Shown here: piece by piece, positions 26,803 through 35,680 of the stretch
How the letters are laid out: each line of letters begins with the position of its first letter
How positions within the stretch are numbered: the first letter of the stretch is position 1
Assembly (NCBI RefSeq): GCF_006016075.1
Contig: NZ_CP040093.1
Coordinates: 2,335,501-2,399,500, forward strand
DNA: 64,000 bases
Reading direction: 5' to 3'
DNA from: Caloramator sp. E03
GTDB taxonomy: Bacteria; Bacillota; Clostridia; Clostridiales; Caloramatoraceae
Notes under the pieces: generated by a model
What the model saw: the letters and a program-made list of their open reading frames with translations, nothing else
What the model was told of the DNA's origin: nothing
The model's database searches: none
Made by a program: the position numbers and the translations under genes

Positions 26803-29800
26803 ATGGCAAAGAAGATGAAAACGATGGATGGTAACGAAGCTGCTGCACGTGCATCCTATGCCTTTACAGAGGTTGCAGCAATATATCCAATAACTCCATC
26901 CTCGCCTATGGCTGAAAATGTTGATGAATGGTCTGCCCATGGGCAAAAAAACATTTTTGGGCAAAGCGTGAAAGTAGTTGAAATGCAGTCAGAGGCTGGG
27001 GCTGCTGGTGCGATGCATGGATCACTTCAGGCTGGTGCCTTAACTACTACATATACGGCATCTCAAGGGCTACTTCTTATGATTCCTAATCTTTATAAAA
27101 TGGCGGGGGAACTTTTGCCTGGTGTTTTACATGTAAGTGCAAGGGCAGTTGCAACCCATGCACTATCTATTTTTGGAGATCATCAGGATGTTATGGCATG
27201 TAGACAGACAGGTGTTGCACTCCTTGCATCATCAAGTGTTCAAGAGGCCTTTGACATGGGGTGTATTGCACACCTTAGTGCAATAAAATCAAGAGTCCCA
27301 TTTATCCATTTTTTTGATGGCTTTAGGACATCCCATGAGTACCAAAAGATTGAAATAGTTGATAATGAGGATCTATCAGGTATACTTGATTATAACGCTG
27401 TTCTTGAATTTAGAAATAGAGCTTTAAGCCCTGAACATCCAGTAACAAGAGGTACAGCGCAAAATCCGGATATATATTTTCAGGGAAGAGAGGCATCAAA
27501 TAAATTCTATAATGCAGTGCCAGACATTGTTGAACACTATATGAGAGAATTTGAAAAAATAAGTGGACATTCTTATCATCCATTTGATTATTATGGGCAT
27601 AGTGAAGCTGAATATGTAATAGTTGCTATGGGTTCTGTTTGTGATACTATAGATGAAGTTGTAGATTACCTTACAGCAAAGGGAGAAAAGGTTGGTTCAA
27701 TTAAGGTTCACTTGTATAGACCTTTTAGTTGTGAATATTTCTTCAAGGTTTTACCAAAGACTGTTAAAAAGATTGCAGTCCTTGATAGAACAAAGGAGCC
27801 AGGTTCCATTGGAGAGCCTCTATATCTTGATGTTGTTAAGCTTTTCTATAATAAGGACAATAAGCCAGTAATTATTGGAGGACGTTATGGGCTTGGCTCA
27901 AAGGATACAAGGCCATCACAAATTCTATCTGTTTTTGAAAATTTAAAGAGTAGCAATCCTAAAGATGGTTTTACTATTGGAATTAAAGACGATGTTACCA
28001 ATACATCTCTTGATGAAGGGCAGATTATAGATACAACACCACAAGGAACAATAAGCTGTAAGTTCTGGGGACTTGGTTCCGATGGAACTGTTGGTGCTAA
28101 TAAGAGTGCCGTTAAAATAATTGGTGACAATACAAACCTTTATGCTCAGGCATATTTTTCTTATGATAGTAAAAAATCTGGTGGAACTACAGTATCCCAT
28201 TTAAGGTTTGGTAAAAAGCCTATTAAATCACCTTATCTTGTATATGATGCTGATTATATTGCATGCCATAATGTATCCTTTATATATCATTATGAGATAT
28301 TAAAGGGCCTTAAAAAGGGAGGTACCTTTGTACTTAACTGCCCATTTAGGGTAGAAGAGCTTGATGAAAAACTGCCGGCTTCAATAAAAAGGTATATTGC
28401 CACAAATAATATCAACTTTTATATAATAGATGCAGTGTCGATAGCAAGGGAAATAGGACTTGGAAATAGAATAAATATGATAATGCAATCTGCATTCTTT
28501 AAGCTTGCAAACGTAATACCAGTTGAAGATGCGGTAAAATACCTTAAAGATTCAATAAGCAAAACCTATGGCAAAAAAGGTCAGAAGATAGTTGATATGA
28601 ACTGTGAAGCAGTTGATAAAGGAATAGAAGCTCTTGTAAAAGTTAACGTACCTAACCATTGGGCAGAGGCTAAAGAAGAAGAAAAGCCCATTGAAAATGT
28701 TCCAGATTTTATAAAAAATATACAAATACCAATGGCAAAACTTGAAGGAGATAATCTTCCTGTTAGTGCATTTAACGGCATTGAAGACGGTACTTTCCCA
28801 AACGGTACGGCAGCTTATGAAAAGCGTGGCATAGCTGTCATGATACCTGAGTGGCAAATGGATAAGTGTATTCAGTGTAATCAATGTGCTTATGTTTGCC
28901 CTCATGCTACTATAAGGCCAATTCTTTTAGATGAAGAGGAGATGAAGACAAAACCACAGACCTTTGAAACAAAACCTGCAGTTGGGAAAGGACTTGAAGG
29001 ATTACATTACAGGATACAGGTAAGCCCTCTTGACTGTACAGGTTGTGGGAGCTGTGCAGATGTTTGTCCGGCACCAGGAAAAGCTATTGTAATGAAAATG
29101 GCAGAGGAGCAGATTAAGGCACAATCTGAAAATTGGGAGTTTGCAGCAAAGGTAAAGCCTAAAGATGATAAGGTTGATAAATATACTGTAAAGGGAAGCC
29201 AGTTTGCAAAGCCTCTCTTTGAATTTAATGGTGCATGTCCGGGCTGTGGAGAAACTCCTTATGTAAAACTTATAACCCAGCTTTTTGGAGATAGAATGAT
29301 GATTGCAAATGCAACAGGGTGTTCTTCTATATATAGTGGTAGTGCTCCTTCAACTCCATATACTGTAAACTTTGAAGGAAAAGGACCAGCCTGGGCAAAC
29401 TCGCTCTTTGAAGATAATGCAGAGTTTGGGCTTGGAATGTGGCTTGGAGTAAAGCAAATAAGAGAGCATATTGCAAATATTATAAGAAAGTGCCTTGATG
29501 CTCCAATTAGCGATAATTTAAAGGAAGCCTTTAAAATGTGGCTTGAAGTTAAAGATGATGGCGAAAAATCTAAAGAGGCTGCAGCAAGGATAATAAAGGA
29601 ACTTGAAAAACACAATTATTCTGGAAAGGATAGTCTTAAGGAAATAATTGAGAAAAAGGATTTTCTTGTAAAACGTTCACAGTGGATTATAGGTGGAGAT
29701 GGATGGGCTTATGATATAGGCTTTGGAGGACTTGATCATGTTTTGGCTTCAGGAGAGGATGTAAATATTTTAGTTTTAGATACTGAAGTTTATTCAAATA

Positions 29801-30327
29801 CAGGAGGGCAGTCCTCTAAAGCAACTCCAACCGGTGCTATTGCAAAATTTGCAGCATCAGGTAAAAAGATTAAAAAGAAGGATCTTGGCTTTATGGCAAT
29901 GAGCTATGGCTATGTATATGTTGCTCAAATTGCATTAGGTGCTAATATGAATCAGGCTATAAAAGCAATAGTAGAAGCGGAAAATTATAAAGGACCGTCC
30001 CTTATAATAGCTTATTCTCCATGTATAAATCATGGAATAAAAACAGGGATGGGAACGAGCATAGCAGAGCAAAAGAAAGCAGTTGCAGCAGGATATTGGC
30101 ACCTTTACAGATACAATCCTATGCTAAAATATGAAGGTAAAAATCCATTCATACTTGATTCTAAAGAACCTACAGAATCATTTAGAGATTTTATAGAAGG
30201 TGAAATAAGATATTCTTCTTTAAAGAACGTATTCCCAGAGATTGCAGAGAGGCTGTTTAAAGCTGCTGAAGAAGATGCAAGGGAAAGGTTTGAAACATAT
30301 AAGCGCTTTGCAGAGCAAAAATATTAA
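26803..30327 (+). CDS. nifJ: Pyruvate:ferredoxin (flavodoxin) oxidoreductase
   Basis: A 1174-residue single-chain PFOR, the usual length. It converts pyruvate and CoA to acetyl-CoA, CO2 and reduced ferredoxin, the central step of clostridial fermentation. In order: domain I with EVAAIYPITPSSPMAE, the CoA-related domain, a two-[4Fe-4S] ferredoxin-like insert (CIQCNQCAYVCPH and CTGCGSCADVCPAPGKA), and the TPP domain (CPGCGETPY, GGDGWAYDIGFGG, VYSNTGGQSSKATP) with the proximal-cluster cysteines. AAAAGGAGG supports the start. It is monocistronic, with a hairpin downstream. Confidence 0.98.
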   Translation: MAKKMKTMDGNEAAARASYAFTEVAAIYPITPSSPMAENVDEWSAHGQKNIFGQSVKVVEMQSEAGAAGAMHGSLQAGALTTTYTASQGLLLMIPNLYKMAGELLPGVLHVSARAVATHALSIFGDHQDVMACRQTGVALLASSSVQEAFDMGCIAHLSAIKSRVPFIHFFDGFRTSHEYQKIEIVDNEDLSGILDYNAVLEFRNRALSPEHPVTRGTAQNPDIYFQGREASNKFYNAVPDIVEHYMREFEKISGHSYHPFDYYGHSEAEYVIVAMGSVCDTIDEVVDYLTAKGEKVGSIKVHLYRPFSCEYFFKVLPKTVKKIAVLDRTKEPGSIGEPLYLDVVKLFYNKDNKPVIIGGRYGLGSKDTRPSQILSVFENLKSSNPKDGFTIGIKDDVTNTSLDEGQIIDTTPQGTISCKFWGLGSDGTVGANKSAVKIIGDNTNLYAQAYFSYDSKKSGGTTVSHLRFGKKPIKSPYLVYDADYIACHNVSFIYHYEILKGLKKGGTFVLNCPFRVEELDEKLPASIKRYIATNNINFYIIDAVSIAREIGLGNRINMIMQSAFFKLANVIPVEDAVKYLKDSISKTYGKKGQKIVDMNCEAVDKGIEALVKVNVPNHWAEAKEEEKPIENVPDFIKNIQIPMAKLEGDNLPVSAFNGIEDGTFPNGTAAYEKRGIAVMIPEWQMDKCIQCNQCAYVCPHATIRPILLDEEEMKTKPQTFETKPAVGKGLEGLHYRIQVSPLDCTGCGSCADVCPAPGKAIVMKMAEEQIKAQSENWEFAAKVKPKDDKVDKYTVKGSQFAKPLFEFNGACPGCGETPYVKLITQLFGDRMMIANATGCSSIYSGSAPSTPYTVNFEGKGPAWANSLFEDNAEFGLGMWLGVKQIREHIANIIRKCLDAPISDNLKEAFKMWLEVKDDGEKSKEAAARIIKELEKHNYSGKDSLKEIIEKKDFLVKRSQWIIGGDGWAYDIGFGGLDHVLASGEDVNILVLDTEVYSNTGGQSSKATPTGAIAKFAASGKKIKKKDLGFMAMSYGYVYVAQIALGANMNQAIKAIVEAENYKGPSLIIAYSPCINHGIKTGMGTSIAEQKKAVAAGYWHLYRYNPMLKYEGKNPFILDSKEPTESFRDFIEGEIRYSSLKNVFPEIAERLFKAAEEDARERFETYKRFAEQKY

Positions 30328-30335
30328 TTTTAAAA

Positions 30336-30370
30336 AGGGCTATGGAGTTTTTCTTCATAGCTCTTTAATT
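30336..30370 (+). terminator. Terminator after nifJ
   Basis: Stem AGGGCTATG / CATAGCTCT with a T-rich loop and TTTAATTT after it. Confidence 0.55.
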
Positions 30371-30432
30371 TGCTTATATAAAAAATTATAATAAAGTAGT
30401 ATTAAACATGAAATTAAAAGAGGAGTGAAAAA

Positions 30433-30933
30433 ATGATAATAAAATTTAAAGATGATTATCCTAAAATACATAGCAGTTGCTTCATTGCAGAAAATAGTAC
30501 AATAATTGGAAAGGTAAAAATAGACGAGGGCAGCAGTATATTTTTTAACGTTGTATTAAGAGGAGATGTAGAGGAAATAGCTATAGGAAAATATACAAAC
30601 ATACAGGATAATTGCACAGTACATACAGATATAAATTATCCAGCTAAAATAGGAGATGAAGTAACAGTGGGACACAATTGTATAATACATGGTTGTAATA
30701 TTGGAAATAATTGTATCATAGGAATGGGAAGTATTATTTTAAATGGTGCTGAAATAGGGGAAAATTGCATTATTGGTGCAGGAAGCCTTGTTACTCAAAA
30801 TTATAAAATACCTCCTAATACCTTATGCTTTGGTTCACCGGCAAAGATTATTAGAGAGCTTACGAAAGATGAAATATATCAAATAAAAAAATATGCAATG
30901 CACTATGTTGAAACTGCAAAAATATATAAATAA
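30433..30933 (+). CDS. Gamma-carbonic anhydrase family hexapeptide-repeat protein
   Basis: A 166-residue left-handed beta-helix protein of the YrdA/PaaY type with isoleucine-rich hexapeptide turns (IGDEVTVGHNCIIHGCNIGNN). The metal-binding histidines of gamma carbonic anhydrases are present in TVHTD, VGHN and IIHG. The protein trimerises with zinc or iron between subunits; many members are hydratases or acyl-CoA-related enzymes, so carbonic anhydrase activity is likely but not certain. AGAGGAGTG precedes the ATG. It is a single gene after nifJ. Confidence 0.9.
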   Translation: MIIKFKDDYPKIHSSCFIAENSTIIGKVKIDEGSSIFFNVVLRGDVEEIAIGKYTNIQDNCTVHTDINYPAKIGDEVTVGHNCIIHGCNIGNNCIIGMGSIILNGAEIGENCIIGAGSLVTQNYKIPPNTLCFGSPAKIIRELTKDEIYQIKKYAMHYVETAKIYK

Positions 30934-30935
30934 GG

Positions 30936-30970
30936 AAAGCCTGTGTTTTAAAGCACAGGCTTTAAAAATT
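30936..30970. terminator. Bidirectional terminator
   Basis: A 10-bp perfect stem AAAGCCTGTG / CACAGGCTTT between convergent genes, with A/T runs on both sides. Confidence 0.8.
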
Positions 30971-31130
30971 ATTTTTCGTTTGTTTCTACCCATTCTTTAG
31001 CTTCAGATACATTAAGTTCATCGGGTATTGAAACATTTGAAATAGGTTTAACACCAGAGACATTTGCCCAAGCTGCGGTTGTATGCTTTTCTATTGGCTG
31101 AACTTTAAAACGTTTTTCATTTTTTGCCAT
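30969..31130 (-). CDS. Small spore protein, DUF3787/CDIF630_02480 type
   Basis: A 53-residue protein beginning MAKNEKRFKVQPIEKHTTAAW, then SIPDELNVSEAKEWVETNEK. IEKHTTAAWAN followed by a SIPD segment and an ending of the type AKEWVETNEK is typical of a family of small clostridial spore proteins. Longer frames start upstream at 31136 or 31163, but GGAGG is seven bases before the ATG at 31130. It is expected late in sporulation, though I do not see a clear sporulation promoter. Confidence 0.82.
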   Translation of the reverse strand: MAKNEKRFKVQPIEKHTTAAWANVSGVKPISNVSIPDELNVSEAKEWVETNEK

Positions 31131-31371
31131 AAGCATTCCTCCAATCCTAAACATATAAATCATTATTAGAGTAACCCATATTATTTTTTTTATAACTTCA
31201 GTAACAAATAATATTTAAAATTAACTAAAAAACATTGATTATTAATCTTTATTTTTTAATTACAAATAATAAGTAACTGTCCGTGGGTGTTGACTTAAAA
31301 ATAAGATTATAATTGAAGATTCATAATCTTTTATGATAGTATATAATAAAATACAAAATCTGGAGGATAAT

Positions 31372-31839
31372 ATGTTTAGAGAATTAAGACGTAAAGATAG
31401 AAAGATGGAAGAAAATGAAAGCAAAATAATTTTAAGTGAAGGAATTTTTGGAGTCCTTTCAACTATAGGAGAAGATGGATATCCCTATGGAGTACCTGTA
31501 AACTATGTATATAAAGAGGGCAATATTTTTTTTCATAGTGCTGTTGAAGGAAAAAAGATAGATAATTTTAAATTTAATAATAAAGTTTCTTTCTGTGTTG
31601 TAGGCAAGGCAGATATAATTTCAAAAAAATTCAGCATGGCTTATGAAAGCGTAATTGTATTTGGAAGAGTAAAAGAATTAGAAGAAAAAGAAAAGGAAGA
31701 AGCACTTTTTGAACTTATAAAGAAATACTGCAATGATTATATAAATGAGGGAGCTGAGTATATAGAAAAAGCAAAGAATAAGACTAAGGTATTTAAAATA
31801 GAAATAGAGCATATATCAGGAAAAAAAAGAAAAGCATAA
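31372..31839 (+). CDS. Pyridoxamine 5'-phosphate oxidase-like flavin-binding protein (NimA-type)
   Basis: A 155-residue split-barrel protein. The opening FRELRRKDRKMEENE and the segments GVLSTIGEDGYPYGVPVNYVY and IFFHSAVEGKKIDN are typical of the NimA/FMN-binding branch of this superfamily. It probably binds FMN and reduces nitro compounds or acts in a related redox role; the substrate is unknown. The frame begins at 31333, but TGGAGGATAAT places the start at 31372. It is a single gene followed by 290 bp without a gene. Confidence 0.85.
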   Translation: MFRELRRKDRKMEENESKIILSEGIFGVLSTIGEDGYPYGVPVNYVYKEGNIFFHSAVEGKKIDNFKFNNKVSFCVVGKADIISKKFSMAYESVIVFGRVKELEEKEKEEALFELIKKYCNDYINEGAEYIEKAKNKTKVFKIEIEHISGKKRKA

Positions 31840-32127
31840 TTTAAAGTTATTAGATTTTTGTTGTATGATTAGATTGCAGGCAGATCCTTTTTGTGATAGA
31901 AACTTTGAAAAAATTCATAAAGGATTTTGAAAAGGCATCTTTCATAAGATTTAGCGACTTTTGCTTTTAAACTTTTGAAAACAAAAAAAGCAAAAGTTGC
32001 ATAGCCAAATGAGTAAGTTTAAGAGGAATCCTTTACGGGACTTAATAATAGCCTAAAGCTTATATTTTGGCAACTTTTAATATCATCTTTTTAAACAAAA
32101 ACCAACAGTAATATTATAAAATATCTA
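31840..32127. other. Intergenic region with one long hairpin
   Basis: The only clear structure is a 12-bp inverted repeat ACTTTTGCTTTT (31957-31968) and AAAAGCAAAAGT (31986-31997) with an A/T-rich loop. It could be a weak terminator or part of a small RNA; no ORF with a ribosome binding site is seen. Confidence 0.4.
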
Positions 32128-33243
32128 TTATTTTCTTTTTACTAAAAAGGCATTAGGGAGAAGCCTTCCTACCTTTGAAGGTGAGGAACATTTTGTAATT
32201 ATTTTGCCATCATAAGCCATAATCGATGAAGAACCGCCATCACAAGCCCCAGCAGTAACTGCACCATAAGACATCATAACGTTAGCACAGTCTTCCATAG
32301 TTGCGCCAAGGCTATAGCCTGGCTGCCTTCCATCTATTACAAGAAACATTACAACTCCATCTTTTCTTTGACCGACTATGGTTCTTGGCTGAAGTCCCCA
32401 GCCTGCAGAACCTTTTATTACCATTTCACCATTAACTATTAATGCAGGAGAAAATTGTGCACCATCACGAATGTTATATTTATCCCAATCTTCAATTCCT
32501 CCTACTATTAATCTGTTATCCTTATCAAAAGCTACAACTCCATAGACGTTTGTATACTCTCCCCAGCTTTCACCATTAGAATAGGTAAGGCCAACAATGC
32601 TGCCACCACTACCTTTTCCATTTGGATCATTAAAACCACTGGCATTTATTCCAAGCACAGCATTGTACATATCTAAAAAATCAAGTATATATCTTCCTGA
32701 TTTACCTTTTCTATCAGTTGTTCCAATAAAAACCCTTGATGGATCATCAATAAGTGCAATTTTACCTTGAAAAGTTGTTCCTTTAACTTTTGAAATTATG
32801 ATTCCTTGCTCAATATCATTTACTACTATCTCATTTCCTGCATAATCTAAATCTCCAACCTTAAGATTACTTTGCTTTAATATGTCATTTGTAGTTTCCT
32901 TATTATTTATCTTTGTAACGGATACTATTTTATTGTTTGTAACTTTATTATTCATAACTTTTCTTATTATTGTATCAGGAAAAAACAAAGTGGCAAGCCA
33001 CTTGTGGTCAGCAGTAGTCATAGCGGTTTCTATATATATATTTCTTAATTTAGAGATATAAGGAATATCTAAAAATACAATACTAATATAGCAAGAAAAC
33101 AAAAGTATAAGTAAAAGAAAAAGTTTTGTTATTTTCTTTTTTCTTCTTTTTTTTCTTTTTTCAATCTCAAGTAACCTTTTTTGCTTTCGCGTTAAAATAA
33201 CAGATTGTGTATTATTCATATTATTAAAAGATGTATCTAACAT
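32128..33243 (-). CDS. Phosphodiester glycosidase (NAGPA-like) family protein, membrane-anchored
   Basis: About 371 residues. A very basic N-terminal region (RKQKRLLEIEKRKKRRKKK) precedes one membrane helix, so the rest faces outward. The NAGPA-like domain (about 170-371) has LGINASGFNDPNGKGSGG, LQPRTIVGQRKDG, FLVIDGRQPGYSLGAT and ACDGGSSSIMAYDG. Bacterial members cleave or process exopolysaccharide or phosphodiester-linked sugars at the cell surface. The frame extends to a GTG at 33252 that is part of the GGGTGATT ribosome binding site, so the ATG at 33243 is preferred. It is divergent from the lysine-riboswitch transcript. Confidence 0.88.
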   Translation of the reverse strand: MLDTSFNNMNNTQSVILTRKQKRLLEIEKRKKRRKKKITKLFLLLILLFSCYISIVFLDIPYISKLRNIYIETAMTTADHKWLATLFFPDTIIRKVMNNKVTNNKIVSVTKINNKETTNDILKQSNLKVGDLDYAGNEIVVNDIEQGIIISKVKGTTFQGKIALIDDPSRVFIGTTDRKGKSGRYILDFLDMYNAVLGINASGFNDPNGKGSGGSIVGLTYSNGESWGEYTNVYGVVAFDKDNRLIVGGIEDWDKYNIRDGAQFSPALIVNGEMVIKGSAGWGLQPRTIVGQRKDGVVMFLVIDGRQPGYSLGATMEDCANVMMSYGAVTAGACDGGSSSIMAYDGKIITKCSSPSKVGRLLPNAFLVKRK

Positions 33244-33420
33244 TTTAATCACCCATAGAAATTAATACTCATGTTTAATATTTTATTTTAATGTACAAGC
33301 TATATCAATAATAAAATAAAAAAATTTATAATTTATTATATAAATGATTTGAATTTATTGATATCAAAGAAAAAGCTTTAATAAACATTATTTCCCAGAC
33401 TGTTTTTTAATAAATTATTA

Positions 33421-33449
33421 TTGATTTCTTAAAAAATAAATTGTATAAT
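33421..33449 (+). promoter_or_regulatory. Promoter of the lysine-riboswitch transcript
   Basis: TTGATT, a 17-bp spacer and TATAAT, ending 16 bp before the riboswitch. Confidence 0.75.
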
Positions 33450-33465
33450 GATAAAAACGAAAATT

Positions 33466-33634
33466 GGTGATAGAGGTGCGGTATTTAAGAGTACTGTAGC
33501 TAAGGCAAGCACGATGAGGCTTCAGGAAAGGAAATATCGCCGAAGCATACAGCTGATGCTTTAAGGCTGTATAGCTGGTTCTGCATAGAATATATGCAGG
33601 ACTGTCACAAATTTTATTTGTGGAGAGCTATCAT
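33466..33634 (+). promoter_or_regulatory. Lysine riboswitch (L box)
   Basis: The conserved blocks occur in order: GGTGATAGAGGTGCG, AAGAGTA, AAAGGAAATATCGCCGAAG, GCTGGTTCTGCA, GGACTGTCAC and the closing TGGAGAGCTATCAT that pairs with the 5' end. This is the L-box arrangement. A terminator follows at 33663, so lysine should switch off the downstream NhaC-type transporter by premature termination. Confidence 0.96.
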
Positions 33635-33662
33635 TCAAAAAGGCATGCATTAGTGTGTTTGT

Positions 33663-33695
33663 GCCCTTGAGTGATTCTCAGGGCTTTTTTGTTTT
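33663..33695 (+). terminator. Riboswitch-controlled terminator
   Basis: Stem GCCCTTGAG / CTCAGGGC with loop TGATT, then CTTTTTTG. It lies between the L box and the transporter gene. Confidence 0.88.
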
Positions 33696-33745
33696 GATGG
33701 TCTCTCCTCCGTAATTTAAATTATTTTTATTTAAGGGGGAGAAAA

Positions 33746-35491
33746 ATGAAAAGAAAAAACAAAGTTCTCATCTTTACAGTCTTATTTTTAATTTTATCTG
33801 TGACTTTAGCCTTTGCAGAGGGCAATCCTGCTGCTGAAAATGCACAAAAGTTTGGAGCATTAACGCTTCTTCCACCTCTTATTTCAATAGTACTTGCTTT
33901 TATAACTAAAAACGTTGTTTTATCTCTTACAATAGGTGTACTTTCTGGAACGTTTTTATTAAATATAAGCGGGAATAATGTATTTAATGCACTCTTCCAG
34001 GCTTTTTTAATGTTTGTTGGAAGGATTCTTTCAAGCCTTGCTGATCCATGGAATGCAGGTATAATACTTCAATGTCTTGCAATTGGAGGGCTTATAGCTT
34101 TAGTATCTAAAATGGGAGGAGCAAGGGCAATTGCTGAAAGCCTTGCTAAAAAAGCCAAAACACCAACGAGTGCACAGCTTATAACATGGCTTTTAGGTAT
34201 ACTTGTTTTCTTTGATGATTATGCTAATTCTCTTATTGTTGGTCCTATTATGAGACCTGTTACAGATAAACTTAAAATTTCAAGAGAAAAACTTGCATTC
34301 ATAGTTGATGCAACAGCAGCACCTATTGCTGGTATTGCTCTTATATCTACTTGGGTAGGATATGAGATAAGCTTAATTAAAGATGCTTATGCAGGAATTG
34401 GCCAAGATGTAAATGCTTATGGTATATTTGTTTCAACAATTCCTTACAGATTTTATAATATTTTAATACTAATGTTTATTGCTTTTACAGCTCTCTTTTT
34501 AAGGGAATTTGGGCCTATGCTTAAAGCTGAGAGAAGAGCAAGACTTGAGGGAAAGGTTTTGTCAGATGATGCAAAGCCAATGGTATCAGCTGAAGCTACA
34601 GGTCTTGAACCAAAGGAAGGAATAAAGCTTAGTGTATGGAATGCGATTATTCCAATAGGTGTTCTAATTATAGGTGCCTTTGCAGGATTTTATTACAATG
34701 GATATAATGCGATAATGGCAGGAGAAGATAAGGAGCTTATAAATCTATTGACAACAGCTCCAACATCCTTTAACGCTATAAGAGAAGCCTTTGGTGCATC
34801 AGATGCCAGTGTTGTTCTCTTCCAGTCTGCACTGTTTGCCTGCATAGTTGCAATGATTATGGGAATATCTAAGAAGATGTTTACTTTAAATGAAGCAATA
34901 GACACATGGATTCAGGGTATGAAATCCCTTATCATAACAGGGGTTATACTTCTTCTTGCATGGTCACTTAGCGGAGTTATAAAGGAACTTGGAACAGCAA
35001 GATTCTTAACTTCAATATTATCTGATGCTATTCCAAAGTTCTCACTTCCAGCGATTATATTTATAATGGGCTCTATAATATCCTTTGCAACAGGCACTTC
35101 ATACGGAACGATGGGAATATTAATGCCCCTTGCAATACCCCTTGCCCATGCTATATCCCCTGACCAGTCTTATGTTGTAATGTGTGCCGGGGCAGTTTTG
35201 ACCGGGGCAATATTCGGTGATCACTGCTCACCTATATCCGATACAACAATACTATCGTCAATGGGTTCAGCCTGCGACCACATGGATCATACTAAAACCC
35301 AGCTTTGGTATTCAATAGCAGTAGCAATTGTAACAGTACTATTTGGATATATACCAGTAGGACTTGGAATTCCTGTTTATGTCGTTTTACCTTTTTCAAT
35401 TGCTATAACAGGTCTTTTGGTATACTTTGTTGGAAAACCAGTTGAAGAGGATGTTTTAGAAAAGGTTATAGAAGCACCTGTTGAGGAATAA
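33746..35491 (+). CDS. NhaC-family transporter, probable lysine transporter
   Basis: A 581-residue membrane protein with a signal-like first helix (MKRKNKVLIFTVLFLILS, ending TLAFA-E) and about 11 further hydrophobic segments. NhaC-type signatures are GALTLLPPLISIVLAFITKNV, FFDDYANSLIVGPIMRPVTDK, GTSYGTMGILMPLA and GDHCSPISDTTILSSMGSACDH. The family contains Na+/H+ antiporters and amino acid:cation exchangers. The lysine riboswitch and terminator immediately upstream mean that lysine represses it, which points to lysine uptake rather than sodium resistance. AAGGGGGAG precedes the ATG. Confidence 0.93.
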   Translation: MKRKNKVLIFTVLFLILSVTLAFAEGNPAAENAQKFGALTLLPPLISIVLAFITKNVVLSLTIGVLSGTFLLNISGNNVFNALFQAFLMFVGRILSSLADPWNAGIILQCLAIGGLIALVSKMGGARAIAESLAKKAKTPTSAQLITWLLGILVFFDDYANSLIVGPIMRPVTDKLKISREKLAFIVDATAAPIAGIALISTWVGYEISLIKDAYAGIGQDVNAYGIFVSTIPYRFYNILILMFIAFTALFLREFGPMLKAERRARLEGKVLSDDAKPMVSAEATGLEPKEGIKLSVWNAIIPIGVLIIGAFAGFYYNGYNAIMAGEDKELINLLTTAPTSFNAIREAFGASDASVVLFQSALFACIVAMIMGISKKMFTLNEAIDTWIQGMKSLIITGVILLLAWSLSGVIKELGTARFLTSILSDAIPKFSLPAIIFIMGSIISFATGTSYGTMGILMPLAIPLAHAISPDQSYVVMCAGAVLTGAIFGDHCSPISDTTILSSMGSACDHMDHTKTQLWYSIAVAIVTVLFGYIPVGLGIPVYVVLPFSIAITGLLVYFVGKPVEEDVLEKVIEAPVEE

Positions 35492-35517
35492 AAAAAGCCC
35501 AGTAGGGCTTTTTTTAT
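35491..35517 (+). terminator. Terminator after the NhaC gene
   Basis: Stem AAAAAAGCCC / GGGCTTTTTT with loop AGTA. Confidence 0.88.
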
Positions 35518-35546
35518 TCCTCATTTTAAAAGTTTAATATAAAATT

Positions 35547-35576
35547 TTGCCAAATAATGTCGTATTGTAGTATAAT
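35547..35576 (+). promoter_or_regulatory. Promoter for the NhaD/ArsB-type transporter
   Basis: TTGCCA, an 18-bp spacer and TATAAT. Downstream, an inverted repeat TATCTAAT / ATTAGATA (35626-35665) lies in the leader and may be an operator or stabilising hairpin. Confidence 0.55.
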
Positions 35577-35680
35577 ATTTTTTTGTTAGTCTTAAAAAGG
35601 TGGTGTATAAATTGTAATAAAAAAGTATCTAATCGAACAAATTAAATATTGCAGAAAATTAGATAGAATGGAGTGATATT

